A DNA stretch of 11,594 nucleotides from Gemmatimonadales bacterium UBA1120 (GCA_002313925.1 DCAZ01000137.1:21309-32902), one strand, 5' to 3'; positions 1 through 9,203 are shown, counted from the stretch's first letter. Numbers and translations are program-made. Notes: generated from the sequence alone by a model not told the origin.

Positions 1-32
1 CACAGAGCTTTCCAGACAAGTTCACGAGGCAC

Positions 33-3000
33 CTATTTTCCGGTGGTCAGTCCCGACACCAATTCTTCGTCCTCCGTGAGCGGGATGATCTCTTCGTCAT
101 AATAGGACTGCTCAACCATGAACTCCACCTCATCATAGCGATGGACACCAGTACCTGCAGGTATTAGCTGTCCAATTATGATATTCTCTTTTAAGCCCCT
201 GAGTTCATCATTAGCTCCTCGCACCGCAGCATCAGTAAGTACCCGTGTTGTCTCCTGGAATGACGCCGCAGAAATGAACGATTCGGTCGTGAGGCTGGCT
301 TTCGTGATTCCTAGCAGTAGTGGCTCGGAGCGCGCTGGCTTCGAACCCTCTTCAATTGCGTTCTCGTTCACAGACCGGAACTCTCGGCGGTCAACGTTCT
401 CTCCCTCAAGAAGATCCGTGTCGCCTGAGTTCATTACACGCACCTTTTGGAGCATCTGTCTAACAATCACACCGATATGTTTGTCGTTGATCTTTACACC
501 CTGCAACCGATAGACCTCTTGGATCTCGTTTAGCAAGTATTCTTGAACTGCCCTGGGCCCTTTGATAGCAAGGATATCATGTGGGTTGATCGGGCCCTCA
601 CTCAGCCGGTCACCTGCCCGGACACGGTCCTCCTCATGCACTCGCATGTGCTTGCCCACAGGAACAGGGTAGGTCCGATGATCGCCCATCTCTGGGGTTA
701 CGTGAACCTCACGCTTTCCTCTCTTGATCCCTCCGAAAGACACTACACCATCGATCTCTGTGATGACAGCGGGGTCCTTCGGTCTACGTGCCTCAAAGAG
801 TTCGGCCACCCGCGGTAGGCCGCCAGTAATATCGCGGGTTTTATACACCTCACGGCTAATCTTGGCAATGATGTCGCCGGGATTTATCTCGTCGCCGTCG
901 CGTACTGTGAGCTGCGCGCCAACCGGCACAATAAACTCTCTTTGTTTTTCATCTTTTTTCGTCTTCTTCTGGATTTGGATCGTTGGGTGGAGCTTTTTCT
1001 CGCGATCCTCAATGATGGTCATCTGTCGGCGACCGGTGGATTCATCAAGCTCTTCACGCATCGTTTGTTCATCAACGATGTCAATGAACCTCACCACACC
1101 CTTCACATCCGCAACAATCGGCTCTGTGTACGGGTCCCAGCTGAACAATAAATCACCAGATTCGATCGCCTGACCTTCCTTGACCGCCAGGTTCGCTCCA
1201 TATGGAACCGATAGACGGCTCCGAACGCCACCTTCGCTGGTCTTAAGGAGAATCTGACCCTCACGTGAAGTGATGATTTGTTTTTTATCAGGTGTCGTCA
1301 CAGTCGTAACGCGGTCAAGCTCCACAACTCCATCTATTTTCGACTTACGCTGTGTCTGGGCAGCAATGCGGGCAGCTGTTCCACCAATATGGAAGGTGCG
1401 CAGTGTCAGCTGGGTACCAGGCTCTCCGATCGACTGTGCAGCAAGGATACCCACAGCCTCCCCAATATCTACCGGCTTCATTGTCGCAAGGTTTCTGCCA
1501 TAGCACATCTGGCAGATTCCCCGCTTCGACTCACACGTTAGAACTGATCGAATGCGGGCCATCTGCAAGCCTGCATCCTCAATAAGATTCGCCGTATCCT
1601 CATCGATCAACACACCAGCTTTCACAAGCAACTCGCCGTCGATCGGGTCGTAGATGTCCTCTAGAGCTGCGTTACCGGCGATACGGTCAGCCAACGGTTC
1701 TATGATATCCTCGCCTTCCTTCAGCGCGGTCATCTCAAGTCCGAGGATTGTGCCACAGTCTTCCGTTGCAACCGTTACATCTTGTGCAACATCGACCAGA
1801 CGTCTTGTCAGATACCCTGCATCAGCAGTTTTCAGGGCGGTATCCGCCAGACCTTTCCGGGCTCCGTGGGTAGAGATGAAATATTCAACTACAGAGAGGC
1901 CTTCACGGAAATTCGCCTTGATTGGGCTTTCAATGATCTCACCAATTCCACCTGTTAACTTCTTTTGTGGCTTTGCCATGAGACCCCGCATCCCCGCAAG
2001 CTGGCGCATCTGGTCCCTATTACCACGAGCACCCGACGTCATCATCATGTAGACTGGATTGAAACCATCTTTGGATCGTTCTAGATGCTGAACCATCGCG
2101 TCCGCAACATCGTTGTTGGCGTGCGTCCATACATCAATGACCTTGTTGTAGCGCTCACCATTTGAGATAAACCCATCCCCATAAGCTTTCTGGAACCGCG
2201 CAACCTCCTCCTCTGCTTCCTTCAGAATCGCTGCCTTCTCATGCGGCACTTCAAGGTCCGAGATTCCAACGCTGATCCCGCCCATCGTCGCGTAGCGAAA
2301 TCCGAAATTCTTTAAGTGATCCAGAAATTCAGTTGTCTTTCCAAGACTCGTGTTCTCAAAGCAGTCAAACACAAGGTCCCCAAGTTCTTTCTTGCCAAAT
2401 GTTTTATTCAAGAAACCTAGTTCGTCAGGCACGATTGAATTGAAAAGTACCCGCCCTACTGCAGTTCTAATCCAGTGACCATTCTCCTCACCGTGCTGCT
2501 CACCAACCCAATACCAAACGAGTGACTCAAATACCAGGTACTCCTGAGCGACGGCCATCTCGACCTCTCCATAAGTAGAGAATCGAGGTGCATCCTTATA
2601 GAGCTTATCGAGCTCTGCATCCGCTTTACTGCGTTGGTCTTTCGGTACCCCGGGATCTTCTACCAACCGTTCAAGATCCGTGATACGGAGTCCGGGATTG
2701 GTAAGATAGTATAAGCCAATCACCATATCCTGTGTTGGCGAGGCTACGGGACGTCCATTAGATGGTAGAAGGATATTGTTTGAGGCCAGCATAAGGACTC
2801 TGGCCTCGAGCTGTGCCTCAAACGAGAGAGGTACATGGACCGCCATCTGATCACCGTCAAAGTCGGCGTTGAATGCCGCACACACGAGAGGATGAATCCG
2901 GATTGCCTTACCCTCGACAAGGACCGGTTCGAAAGCTTGGATGCCCAGCCGATGCAGAGTCGGAGCCCGATTTAGTAGAACGGGATGGTCCTTGATTATA

Positions 3001-4325
3001 TCCTCAAGAACCTCATAAACCTTTGGATCGTTCTGCTCAACAATCTTCTTTGCACGCTTGACCGTCTCCGCCTCACCACGCTTCTCAAGCTCATGTATGA
3101 TGAATGGCTTAAACAACTCAACCGCCATCGCTTTCGGAAGCCCACATTGGTGGAGTTTAAGCTCAGGTCCAACTACGATGACTGAGCGGCCCGAGTAGTC
3201 CACACGCTTACCCAGTAAGTTTTGCCGAAAACGTCCCTGCTTGCCCTTCAACATGTCACTGAGTGACTTGAGCGGCCGCTTGCCACGACCCCGTATGGCC
3301 TTCGAGCGCCGACCATTATCAAACAGAGCGTCCACAGCCTCTTGGAGCATCCGCTTCTCATTGCGGAGGATGACCTCTGGAGCCTTCATATCGATCAGCT
3401 TTTTGAGCCGGTTATTACGGTTGATAACCCTCCGGTAGAGGTCGTTGAGATCCGAAGTTGCAAACCTCCCGCCATCGAGTGGAACCAGCGGCCGCAGGTC
3501 AGGGGGGATAACTGGAATCACGTCAAGAATCATCCACTCCGGGCGATTCCGACTCTCAGGCGTGTTACCAGAGTTACGAAGAGCATCAACGACTTTGAGT
3601 CTCTTTAATTTCTTCTTCTTCCGGTGCTGCGAAGTCTCTGTCACGATTTCATGTCGGAGCCATTCAGCAAGCCGGTCAAGGCCCCTGCCATCCGCATTTC
3701 GATCCTTGATCTTCTTATCAGGTGTATCAAGTAACCCCAGTAGTGTCCGTGCAGCTTCTGCACCGATTTCTGCTTTGAACGCCTCGTCCGCTTCATCGCG
3801 TGCCTTAACACGCAAGTCATAATACTCGTCTTCATCGAGGAGCTGTTGAAACTCTACAGCTACTCCATCAATGTCCTGTTTACCCGGGTGAGTAACGACA
3901 TACGATGCGTAGTAGATCACCTTCTCAAGGTCACGTAATGACATGCCAAGCAGATAACCCAGTTGGCTTGGCAGGGTCTTAAAGAACCATATGTGGGCCA
4001 CTGGGACCGCAAGTTCGATATGACCCATACGTTCTCGGCGCACCTTCGACAACGTCACCTCGACACCGCAACGGTCGCAGACATGCCCGCGAAACCGAAT
4101 CCTCTTGAACTTACCGCAGTGGCACTCCCAATCTTTCACAGGTCCAAAAATGCGCTCACAGAATAGGCCGTCCCGCTCAGGCTTAAATGAGCGATAGTTG
4201 ATCGTTTCCGGCTTCACTACCTCGCCGAAAGACCAATTCCGTATCTCATCCGGGGAAGCAAGCCGTACTCGTATGTACTTGATGTCCGAAGTTTCCTGAT
4301 CCCTAGTCCTAGGAAAATCAATCAT
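33..4325 (-). CDS. rpoC: DNA-directed RNA polymerase subunit beta-prime
   Basis: This is the largest subunit of the RNA polymerase core; it holds the catalytic magnesium and with beta forms the DNA clamp. The 1430 residues are close to the E. coli length (1407). The N-terminal zinc site has C68, C70, C83 and C86. The catalytic loop NADFDGD is at residues 487-493, with D489, D491 and D493 as magnesium ligands. The bridge helix and its surroundings follow around 757-787. The second zinc site has C857, C931, C938 and C941. The trigger loop begins at GEPGTQLTLRTFHIGG (about 967-982) and is split by a roughly 180-residue insert (about 985-1163) matching E. coli SI3, rich in lysine and glutamate near 1105-1130. 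The conserved C-terminal part resumes at DITGGLPRVAELFEARRP (1165-1182); the last 35 or so residues are an acidic variable tail. The ATG directly follows the rpoB TAA with no gap. A GAGGAG ribosome binding site lies inside the rpoB end (4332-4337), 6 bases from the ATG, which suggests translational coupling. Confidence 0.99.
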   Translation of the reverse strand: MIDFPRTRDQETSDIKYIRVRLASPDEIRNWSFGEVVKPETINYRSFKPERDGLFCERIFGPVKDWECHCGKFKRIRFRGHVCDRCGVEVTLSKVRRERMGHIELAVPVAHIWFFKTLPSQLGYLLGMSLRDLEKVIYYASYVVTHPGKQDIDGVAVEFQQLLDEDEYYDLRVKARDEADEAFKAEIGAEAARTLLGLLDTPDKKIKDRNADGRGLDRLAEWLRHEIVTETSQHRKKKKLKRLKVVDALRNSGNTPESRNRPEWMILDVIPVIPPDLRPLVPLDGGRFATSDLNDLYRRVINRNNRLKKLIDMKAPEVILRNEKRMLQEAVDALFDNGRRSKAIRGRGKRPLKSLSDMLKGKQGRFRQNLLGKRVDYSGRSVIVVGPELKLHQCGLPKAMAVELFKPFIIHELEKRGEAETVKRAKKIVEQNDPKVYEVLEDIIKDHPVLLNRAPTLHRLGIQAFEPVLVEGKAIRIHPLVCAAFNADFDGDQMAVHVPLSFEAQLEARVLMLASNNILLPSNGRPVASPTQDMVIGLYYLTNPGLRITDLERLVEDPGVPKDQRSKADAELDKLYKDAPRFSTYGEVEMAVAQEYLVFESLVWYWVGEQHGEENGHWIRTAVGRVLFNSIVPDELGFLNKTFGKKELGDLVFDCFENTSLGKTTEFLDHLKNFGFRYATMGGISVGISDLEVPHEKAAILKEAEEEVARFQKAYGDGFISNGERYNKVIDVWTHANNDVADAMVQHLERSKDGFNPVYMMMTSGARGNRDQMRQLAGMRGLMAKPQKKLTGGIGEIIESPIKANFREGLSVVEYFISTHGARKGLADTALKTADAGYLTRRLVDVAQDVTVATEDCGTILGLEMTALKEGEDIIEPLADRIAGNAALEDIYDPIDGELLVKAGVLIDEDTANLIEDAGLQMARIRSVLTCESKRGICQMCYGRNLATMKPVDIGEAVGILAAQSIGEPGTQLTLRTFHIGGTAARIAAQTQRKSKIDGVVELDRVTTVTTPDKKQIITSREGQILLKTSEGGVRSRLSVPYGANLAVKEGQAIESGDLLFSWDPYTEPIVADVKGVVRFIDIVDEQTMREELDESTGRRQMTIIEDREKKLHPTIQIQKKTKKDEKQREFIVPVGAQLTVRDGDEINPGDIIAKISREVYKTRDITGGLPRVAELFEARRPKDPAVITEIDGVVSFGGIKRGKREVHVTPEMGDHRTYPVPVGKHMRVHEEDRVRAGDRLSEGPINPHDILAIKGPRAVQEYLLNEIQEVYRLQGVKINDKHIGVIVRQMLQKVRVMNSGDTDLLEGENVDRREFRSVNENAIEEGSKPARSEPLLLGITKASLTTESFISAASFQETTRVLTDAAVRGANDELRGLKENIIIGQLIPAGTGVHRYDEVEFMVEQSYYDEEIIPLTEDEELVSGLTTGK

Positions 4326-7300
4326 TTATTTCTCCTCACCCAAAGTGACACTCAGACCAAGGGCTTGTAGTTCCTTTACAAGCACGTTAAACGACTCCGG
4401 TATACCAGGCTTCGGAAGGTTATCACCCTTGACGATCGCTTCATAAACCTTTGAGCGGCCTTGTACATCATCTGACTTGACGGTAAGAATTTCTTGAAGC
4501 GTGTGCGCAGCCCCGTATGCCTCAAGCGCCCAGACCTCCATTTCACCAAAGCGCTGACCACCAAACTGCGCCTTACCAGCCAGGGGCTGCTGAGTGACCA
4601 AAGAGTATGGTCCAATGGAGCGTGCGTGGATCTTGTCATCTACGAGATGGCTCAACTTGAGCATGTAGATCGCGCCAACCGTCACTGGATGATCAAAGCG
4701 GCGACCACTACGTCCATCCCTGAGCCAAATCTTTCCATTGGGTAAGATTTGGCAGTGCTCCATCAACTCATTGACTGCTTCCTCAAGGCCGGATCGGATC
4801 GTAGAACGTCCCTTCAGTTTCTGGATAGCTGGGAAGAGGTTTGTAAGTTTCTCTCCCTTACGAGCAGCAAGTTCACCTCCGGCTTCCACAAGAAATGCTC
4901 CCAGTTGATCAAAAAATTTCTTCTGGTTCTTACTGGTAGCCAGTGACAGATAGGCATCTAATGACTGTCCAATTCCATATGTCTCACCATCCGGGCCGGA
5001 ACCATTTCCATTTCCACCTCCTGGACCAGCCATGACAACTGGCAGTTGCCCTGTCACCGCTACAAGTGTTTCGATGTCCCCTAACCCCACCGGAGGAGAA
5101 GCCTTTAGGTCGTAAGCGTCATGAACCCACTTAAGGCCGGCCAATTTGAGTAATCCTCCGACCTCGTTCTCGGTCGCACCTTGGAATACAGGGGTCTTAG
5201 CTTCAAAACCCAGAACCCTCCCTGCCCATCCCAAGTGGGTCTCTAGTATCTGGCCAACATTCATTCGAGATGGCACACCTAGTGGGTTCAGCACAATCTC
5301 AACCGGTGTTCCATCTGGGAGAAACGGCATATCCTCTTCAGGTGCGATCCTGGCAATGATTCCCTTATTTCCATGCCGCCCAGCCATCTTGTCGCCCACT
5401 GAAATTTTTCGCTTTTCAGCCACATAGACCTTAACGAGTTGGACTACACCGGGCGGGAGTTCGTCAGGCTGAAAGACCTTATCAATTTGGTCTTCCGTGC
5501 TCTCCTTTATGCGTGTAATCCGCACTTGGGCCTCATCCACTACGCTCCGAAGACGTTCACTCGCAGACTTATTCTGTAGCTTGAATGTCTCAAGATCGAC
5601 CTGTTTGAAATTGATCTGTTTAATGTTGTCCTTCGTGAACTTCGCGCCCTCTTCCATAAACAGTTCGACGGTACCCTTCTTCAGCATTAAGCTGACCGTT
5701 TGACGAATCAGGATCTCACGAAGTTCCTCATCACGAACGTCTTGGATACGTTTGATCTCGTATCGTTCGAGACCCCTAAGATCTCCAATCTTCACCCCGT
5801 GCTCTTTTTCAAGTAGCGGATCGTCAATCCGGCGTGAGAAAATTTTCACATCGATGATCGTTCCGGTCATGCCCGGAGGAACCTTGAGAGATGAATCCTT
5901 AACGTCCTTGGCTTTCTCACCAAAGATCGCTGTCAGCAGCTTCTCTTCCGGTGAAAGTTCGGTCTCTCCTTTTGGGGTGATCTTCCCAGTAAGAATATCC
6001 CCTGCTGTAACCCTCGCTCCTTCACGGATGATTCCTCGTTCATCGAGGTCTAGCAGGTTTTCCTCCGCGACGTTCGGGATTTCGCGCGTTATCTCCTCCA
6101 TACCTCGCTTTGTATCCCTTACGTGCAGTTCAAGCTCTTGGATATGGATTGACGTGAAAATGTCATCTTTGACTAATTTCTCACTGATCAAGATCGCGTC
6201 TTCAAAGTTCGATCCATACCAAGGCATGAACGCGACCAGAACGTTCCGGCCAAGTGCCAGTTCACCAGAGTCGGTACTCGGTCCATCAGCGATGATATCC
6301 CCGGGTTTGACCTCTTCGCCCACCTGCACGAGGGGTCGCTGATTGATCGCTGTATCCTGATTTGTACGCCAAAACTTCTTGAGTGGATACCGGTCAAATT
6401 GAGTAAGCTTCGCAAGAGGCTGTCCGGCACTTCCTGGCTTTATAGTTCCTGTGTCAATCACTGCCTCGTCTGCCGTGACCTCTACTACTTTTCCAGCACG
6501 GCGAGCGGTAATCACTGCACCTGAATCAGATGCGACCTTCCCTTCCATCCCCGTTCCGACAAGTGGAGCATCTGTATACAAAAGTGGGACGGCTTGGCGC
6601 TGCATGTTCGAGCCCATCAGTGCCCGGTTAGCATCGTCATGTTCCAAGAAAGGGATTAGTGCCGCCGCGACAGACACAAGTTGGACTGGTGCAACATCCA
6701 TGTAGTCGATATCGGCCGGGCGAAGTAGCGGGAAATCTCCCCGCTCTCGGCAAAGTACGAACTCATTTTCGAAGTTGCCTTTAGGTCCTAGGGGTGCATT
6801 GGCCTGCGCAATGCGCTTCTCTTCTTCCTCATTCGCTGACAACCATTCTATCGTTTTTGTGACCTTACCATTCTTTACACGCCTGTAGGGTGTCTCCACG
6901 AAGCCAAGGTCGTTGATCCGAGAATAGGTCGTAAGAGAAGTGATCAACCCGATATTGGGACCTTCAGGCGTCTCGATCGGACACATCCGGCCATAGTGGG
7001 AGTAGTGGACATCACGCACTTCAAAGCCAGCACGTTCTCTGGTTAGTCCACCCGGGCCCAGGGCCGAGAGACGACGCTTGTGGGTCATCTCCGCAAGAGG
7101 ATTGGTCTGATCCATAAACTGGCTCAACTGACTGGAGCCGAAGAAGGCCTGGATCACAGCAGAGACTGTACGTGCGTTCACCAGTTCATCAATCGTGATC
7201 TTTGATGGATCAGTGTTGATCGACATCCGCTCCTTGACAAGTCTCGCCATCCGGCTAAGGCCGACACTGAACTGGTTCGCGATAAGCTCGCCGACCGTAC

Positions 7301-8606
7301 GAACACGGCGGTTCCCGAGGTGATCAATATCGTCTGTGTACCCTCGGCCTTCGTTTAGCTCGATTAGGTGTCCGACAATGGACACGAAATCTTCGTTGGT
7401 TAGGATGGTTTGCGTCCTGGGCAGTTCAACACCAAGACGTTGATTAATCTTATAGCGCCCTACGCGCCCAAGGTCATAGCGCTTAGGACTGAAGAAAACC
7501 TGCTCTAGTGCGAGACGAGCCGTTTGGACATTGGGCGCGTCACCGGGGCGTAAAAGCGAGTAGATCGCATATAGCGCCTCTTCTTCAGATTCCGTCGGAT
7601 CCTTCTTAATCGTGTTCTTGATCATGGGGCTATCGCCCCGGGGGGTCTGCCGATCTGTCGTGTAAATCTTAAGCTTCTTTACCTTAAGTCGCTCGAGAAT
7701 CTCGATGACTTCCTCGTCTATTTCCTCACCGTTCTGAATGACGATCTCACCTTCTGAGAGGATCTCTCCAGTTTCTGAATCGACGGCTTCCAAATCGACG
7801 AAATCCTCAGCTACTACCTTACCCAGCAACTCATCAGTCGTGATCGCCCGCTTTCCAGTGAGATTAAACTCAGTCACGTCATAGAAGAGTTGGAAGATCT
7901 CAGCGTCGGAGCTGTATCCTAGCGCCCTGAGAAGGGCAGTTGCCGGAAACTTTTTCTTCTTATCGATGTGCACATAGCAGATATCATTTATGTCGAGCGT
8001 AAATTCGACCCAAGACCCACGGAAGGGGATGATTCGTCCACTATAAAGCTTGGTACCATTGGGATGGATGTTCTCTTCGAACACGACCCCAGGAGACCGA
8101 TGTAATTGACTCACGACCACCCGCTCTGCCCCATTAATAATGAAGGTCCCAAGATCCGTCAGGAGCGGGAGGTCTCCGAGGTATACTTCCTTCTCAATAA
8201 TATCTGTGGGACGACGGTCCTCTGGGGGAGGAGCCTTTCTTCTCTTCCTCTTTTTAGCCGCGCTTTCCTCTTCTTCAGGCATCTCCCAAACAATGAGACG
8301 CAGCATCGCCTTGAGTGGGGCGGCATAAGTCATATCCCGCTCGATACATTCTTCAACCGAATACTTCGGCTCTGCTAACGACGCGCTAATAAACTCAAGC
8401 GTGAAGTTATGGTTGATATCCGAGATCGGAAAAATTTCTCCGAAGACGCGCTCCAGACCGAAATCCCATTGACCGCCATCGTCCGTCCCAGAACCAATCA
8501 GCTTCCCAAACGAGTGAAGTTGAACATCCAACAAGTTCGGCATCGGCATGACTGACTCAAGCTTAGCAAAACTGAGGATCGGTCGATTATCCTTGCGCAA
8601 TTCCAA
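4326..8606 (-). CDS. rpoB: DNA-directed RNA polymerase subunit beta
   Basis: This is the second-largest core RNA polymerase subunit, forming one side of the active-site cleft and the rifampicin pocket. It has 1426 residues against 1342 in E. coli. Landmarks are the rifampicin region (about 490-520, including Q496, D499, H509, R512 and S514, equivalent to E. coli Q513, D516, H526, R529 and S531, so no classical resistance change), CPIETPEGPNIGL (542-554), the catalytic-site segment GDKMAGRHGNKG (1071-1082) with K1065 and K1073, and the C-terminal clamp segment GKAQFGGQRFGEMEVWALEA (1344-1363). Domains at the E. coli SI1 (about 240-330) and SI2 (about 925-1050) positions are present. Two parts are unusual: a charged loop at 110-134 and a roughly 130-residue insert at 1157-1287 containing a Gly/Asn-rich linker. 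The start is TTG: an in-frame TAA lies 15 bases upstream (8622-8624), no ATG or GTG lies between, and AAGGGGG sits 7 bases before the TTG. The next in-frame ATG is codon 20. The TAA stop abuts the rpoC ATG. Confidence 0.99.
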   Translation of the reverse strand: MELRKDNRPILSFAKLESVMPMPNLLDVQLHSFGKLIGSGTDDGGQWDFGLERVFGEIFPISDINHNFTLEFISASLAEPKYSVEECIERDMTYAAPLKAMLRLIVWEMPEEEESAAKKRKRRKAPPPEDRRPTDIIEKEVYLGDLPLLTDLGTFIINGAERVVVSQLHRSPGVVFEENIHPNGTKLYSGRIIPFRGSWVEFTLDINDICYVHIDKKKKFPATALLRALGYSSDAEIFQLFYDVTEFNLTGKRAITTDELLGKVVAEDFVDLEAVDSETGEILSEGEIVIQNGEEIDEEVIEILERLKVKKLKIYTTDRQTPRGDSPMIKNTIKKDPTESEEEALYAIYSLLRPGDAPNVQTARLALEQVFFSPKRYDLGRVGRYKINQRLGVELPRTQTILTNEDFVSIVGHLIELNEGRGYTDDIDHLGNRRVRTVGELIANQFSVGLSRMARLVKERMSINTDPSKITIDELVNARTVSAVIQAFFGSSQLSQFMDQTNPLAEMTHKRRLSALGPGGLTRERAGFEVRDVHYSHYGRMCPIETPEGPNIGLITSLTTYSRINDLGFVETPYRRVKNGKVTKTIEWLSANEEEEKRIAQANAPLGPKGNFENEFVLCRERGDFPLLRPADIDYMDVAPVQLVSVAAALIPFLEHDDANRALMGSNMQRQAVPLLYTDAPLVGTGMEGKVASDSGAVITARRAGKVVEVTADEAVIDTGTIKPGSAGQPLAKLTQFDRYPLKKFWRTNQDTAINQRPLVQVGEEVKPGDIIADGPSTDSGELALGRNVLVAFMPWYGSNFEDAILISEKLVKDDIFTSIHIQELELHVRDTKRGMEEITREIPNVAEENLLDLDERGIIREGARVTAGDILTGKITPKGETELSPEEKLLTAIFGEKAKDVKDSSLKVPPGMTGTIIDVKIFSRRIDDPLLEKEHGVKIGDLRGLERYEIKRIQDVRDEELREILIRQTVSLMLKKGTVELFMEEGAKFTKDNIKQINFKQVDLETFKLQNKSASERLRSVVDEAQVRITRIKESTEDQIDKVFQPDELPPGVVQLVKVYVAEKRKISVGDKMAGRHGNKGIIARIAPEEDMPFLPDGTPVEIVLNPLGVPSRMNVGQILETHLGWAGRVLGFEAKTPVFQGATENEVGGLLKLAGLKWVHDAYDLKASPPVGLGDIETLVAVTGQLPVVMAGPGGGNGNGSGPDGETYGIGQSLDAYLSLATSKNQKKFFDQLGAFLVEAGGELAARKGEKLTNLFPAIQKLKGRSTIRSGLEEAVNELMEHCQILPNGKIWLRDGRSGRRFDHPVTVGAIYMLKLSHLVDDKIHARSIGPYSLVTQQPLAGKAQFGGQRFGEMEVWALEAYGAAHTLQEILTVKSDDVQGRSKVYEAIVKGDNLPKPGIPESFNVLVKELQALGLSVTLGEEK

Positions 8607-8794
8607 GGTTTGTCCCCCTTCTTACCAGGCCACCTGCAACGGCGACCAGTATGTATTGTGTTGATCAGGCGAGCATATCAATTCCTGGCCCGTGGGGCCC
8701 CCCAACAGAGATGGGTGACCCCTCGGGCAAAAACCAATGTTAGCCCAAAAGTGTCGAGCGGTACCGATTAAGGGTCGGTTATCGTCCAAAAGCA
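8607..8794 (-). promoter_or_regulatory. Structured 188-bp rplL-rpoB spacer, possible attenuator or processing region
   Basis: This is the longest non-coding stretch in the window. In mRNA order it holds four potential hairpins: ACCGA/TCGGT with a 7-base loop (8779-8763); GAGGGG pairing with CCC-A-TCTC through one bulge and one G-U pair (8724-8708); GGCCC/GGGCC around CAC (8699-8687); and GGTCGCC/GGTGGCC with two G-U pairs and a 6-base loop (8647-8628), which ends 7 bases before the rpoB ribosome binding site. None is followed by a run of T, so a canonical intrinsic terminator is not supported. In E. coli the corresponding spacer holds a partial attenuator and an RNase III site that lower rpoBC expression relative to the ribosomal protein genes. 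An equivalent role here is inference. No convincing promoter was found. Confidence 0.45.
8614..8620 (-). promoter_or_regulatory. Ribosome binding site of rpoB (supports TTG start)
   Basis: The mRNA-sense sequence AAGGGGG lies 7 bases upstream of the TTG at 8606-8604. This spacing is typical for a Shine-Dalgarno element and selects the TTG at 8606 over the second TTG at 8600, which would be 13 bases away. The match to the 16S tail is purine-rich but not a perfect GGAGG. Confidence 0.7.
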
Positions 8795-9178
8795 CTACTT
8801 AAGCGCTACGGCCGCCCCGACCCCCTCCAGCTTAGCTTTCATTTCTTCAGCCTCCACCTTCGTGACACCTTCCTTCACGGGGCCCGGAGCACTGTCTACT
8901 ACGTCTTTAGCTTCCTTGAGACCGAGTCCCGTGAGCTCACGCACAACCTTGATGACTTGGATTTTCTTGTCACCGATACCCTCGAGGACAACATCGAATT
9001 CGTCCTTCTCTTCAGCGGCTCCAGCATCCTCACCTGCTGCTGCCCCTCCGGGCATCGCCATCGGAGCTGCGAGAGCTGTGACGTTGAACTTGTCCTTAAA
9101 GGCATCAACGAACTCAGAAAGCTCGAGAACGGTCATGCTGCCAATGGTTTCGAGCAGCTCTTCATGATTCGTCGCCAT
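8795..9178 (-). CDS. rplL: 50S ribosomal protein L7/L12
   Basis: L7/L12 is the multicopy stalk protein of the large ribosomal subunit; its C-terminal domains recruit and stimulate the translational GTPases (IF2, EF-Tu, EF-G, RF3). The 127 residues match the family length. The N-terminal dimerisation and L10-binding helices span about residues 1-33, a flexible Ala/Gly/Pro-rich hinge about 34-57 (including AMPGGAAAGEDAGAAEE), and the globular C-terminal domain 58-127. That domain carries the signature KKIQVIKVVRELTGLGLKEA (71-90) and then KDVVDSAP. The ATG is preceded by a very good ribosome binding site. The gene lies between rplJ and rpoB, its usual place, but with unusually long spacers on both sides (139 and 188 bp) compared with the tight packing elsewhere in the cluster. 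Confidence 0.99.
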   Translation of the reverse strand: MATNHEELLETIGSMTVLELSEFVDAFKDKFNVTALAAPMAMPGGAAAGEDAGAAEEKDEFDVVLEGIGDKKIQVIKVVRELTGLGLKEAKDVVDSAPGPVKEGVTKVEAEEMKAKLEGVGAAVALK

Positions 9179-9188
9179 CTTCCCTTAT

Positions 9189-9195
9189 TCCTCCT
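9189..9195 (-). promoter_or_regulatory. Strong ribosome binding site of rplL
   Basis: The mRNA-sense sequence AGGAGGA is a near-complete complement to the 16S rRNA tail and lies 10 bases upstream of the rplL ATG. It is the best Shine-Dalgarno match among the genes of this window, in keeping with the need for several L7/L12 copies per ribosome. Confidence 0.75.
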
Positions 9196-9203
9196 AATGC
9201 ACT

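Noticed and set aside
1..32. Start of the next gene after rpoC (often rpsL)
   Set aside because: Only 32 bases remain and no coding start, ribosome binding site or structure can be supported.
5752..6342. Long plus-strand open frame of 196 codons opposite rpoB
   Set aside because: It lies antisense to a fully conserved part of rpoB, its product is Ser/Arg/Phe/Pro-rich without a recognisable motif, and such frames arise from the codon bias of the real gene. Other antisense frames across rpoC, rpoB, rplL, rplA and rplK were rejected likewise.
8657..8692. Possible promoter upstream of rpoB (TTGATA with a weak TACATA/CATACT downstream, mRNA sense)
   Set aside because: The best -10-like hexamers are either poor matches or lie more than 20 bases from the -35-like element, so the spacing is wrong.
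8687..8699. GGCCC/GGGCC hairpin as an intrinsic terminator after rplL
   Set aside because: The stem is only 5 bp and is followed by AGGAATTGATA rather than a T-run. The TTTTT at about 8731-8735 has no strong stem before it.
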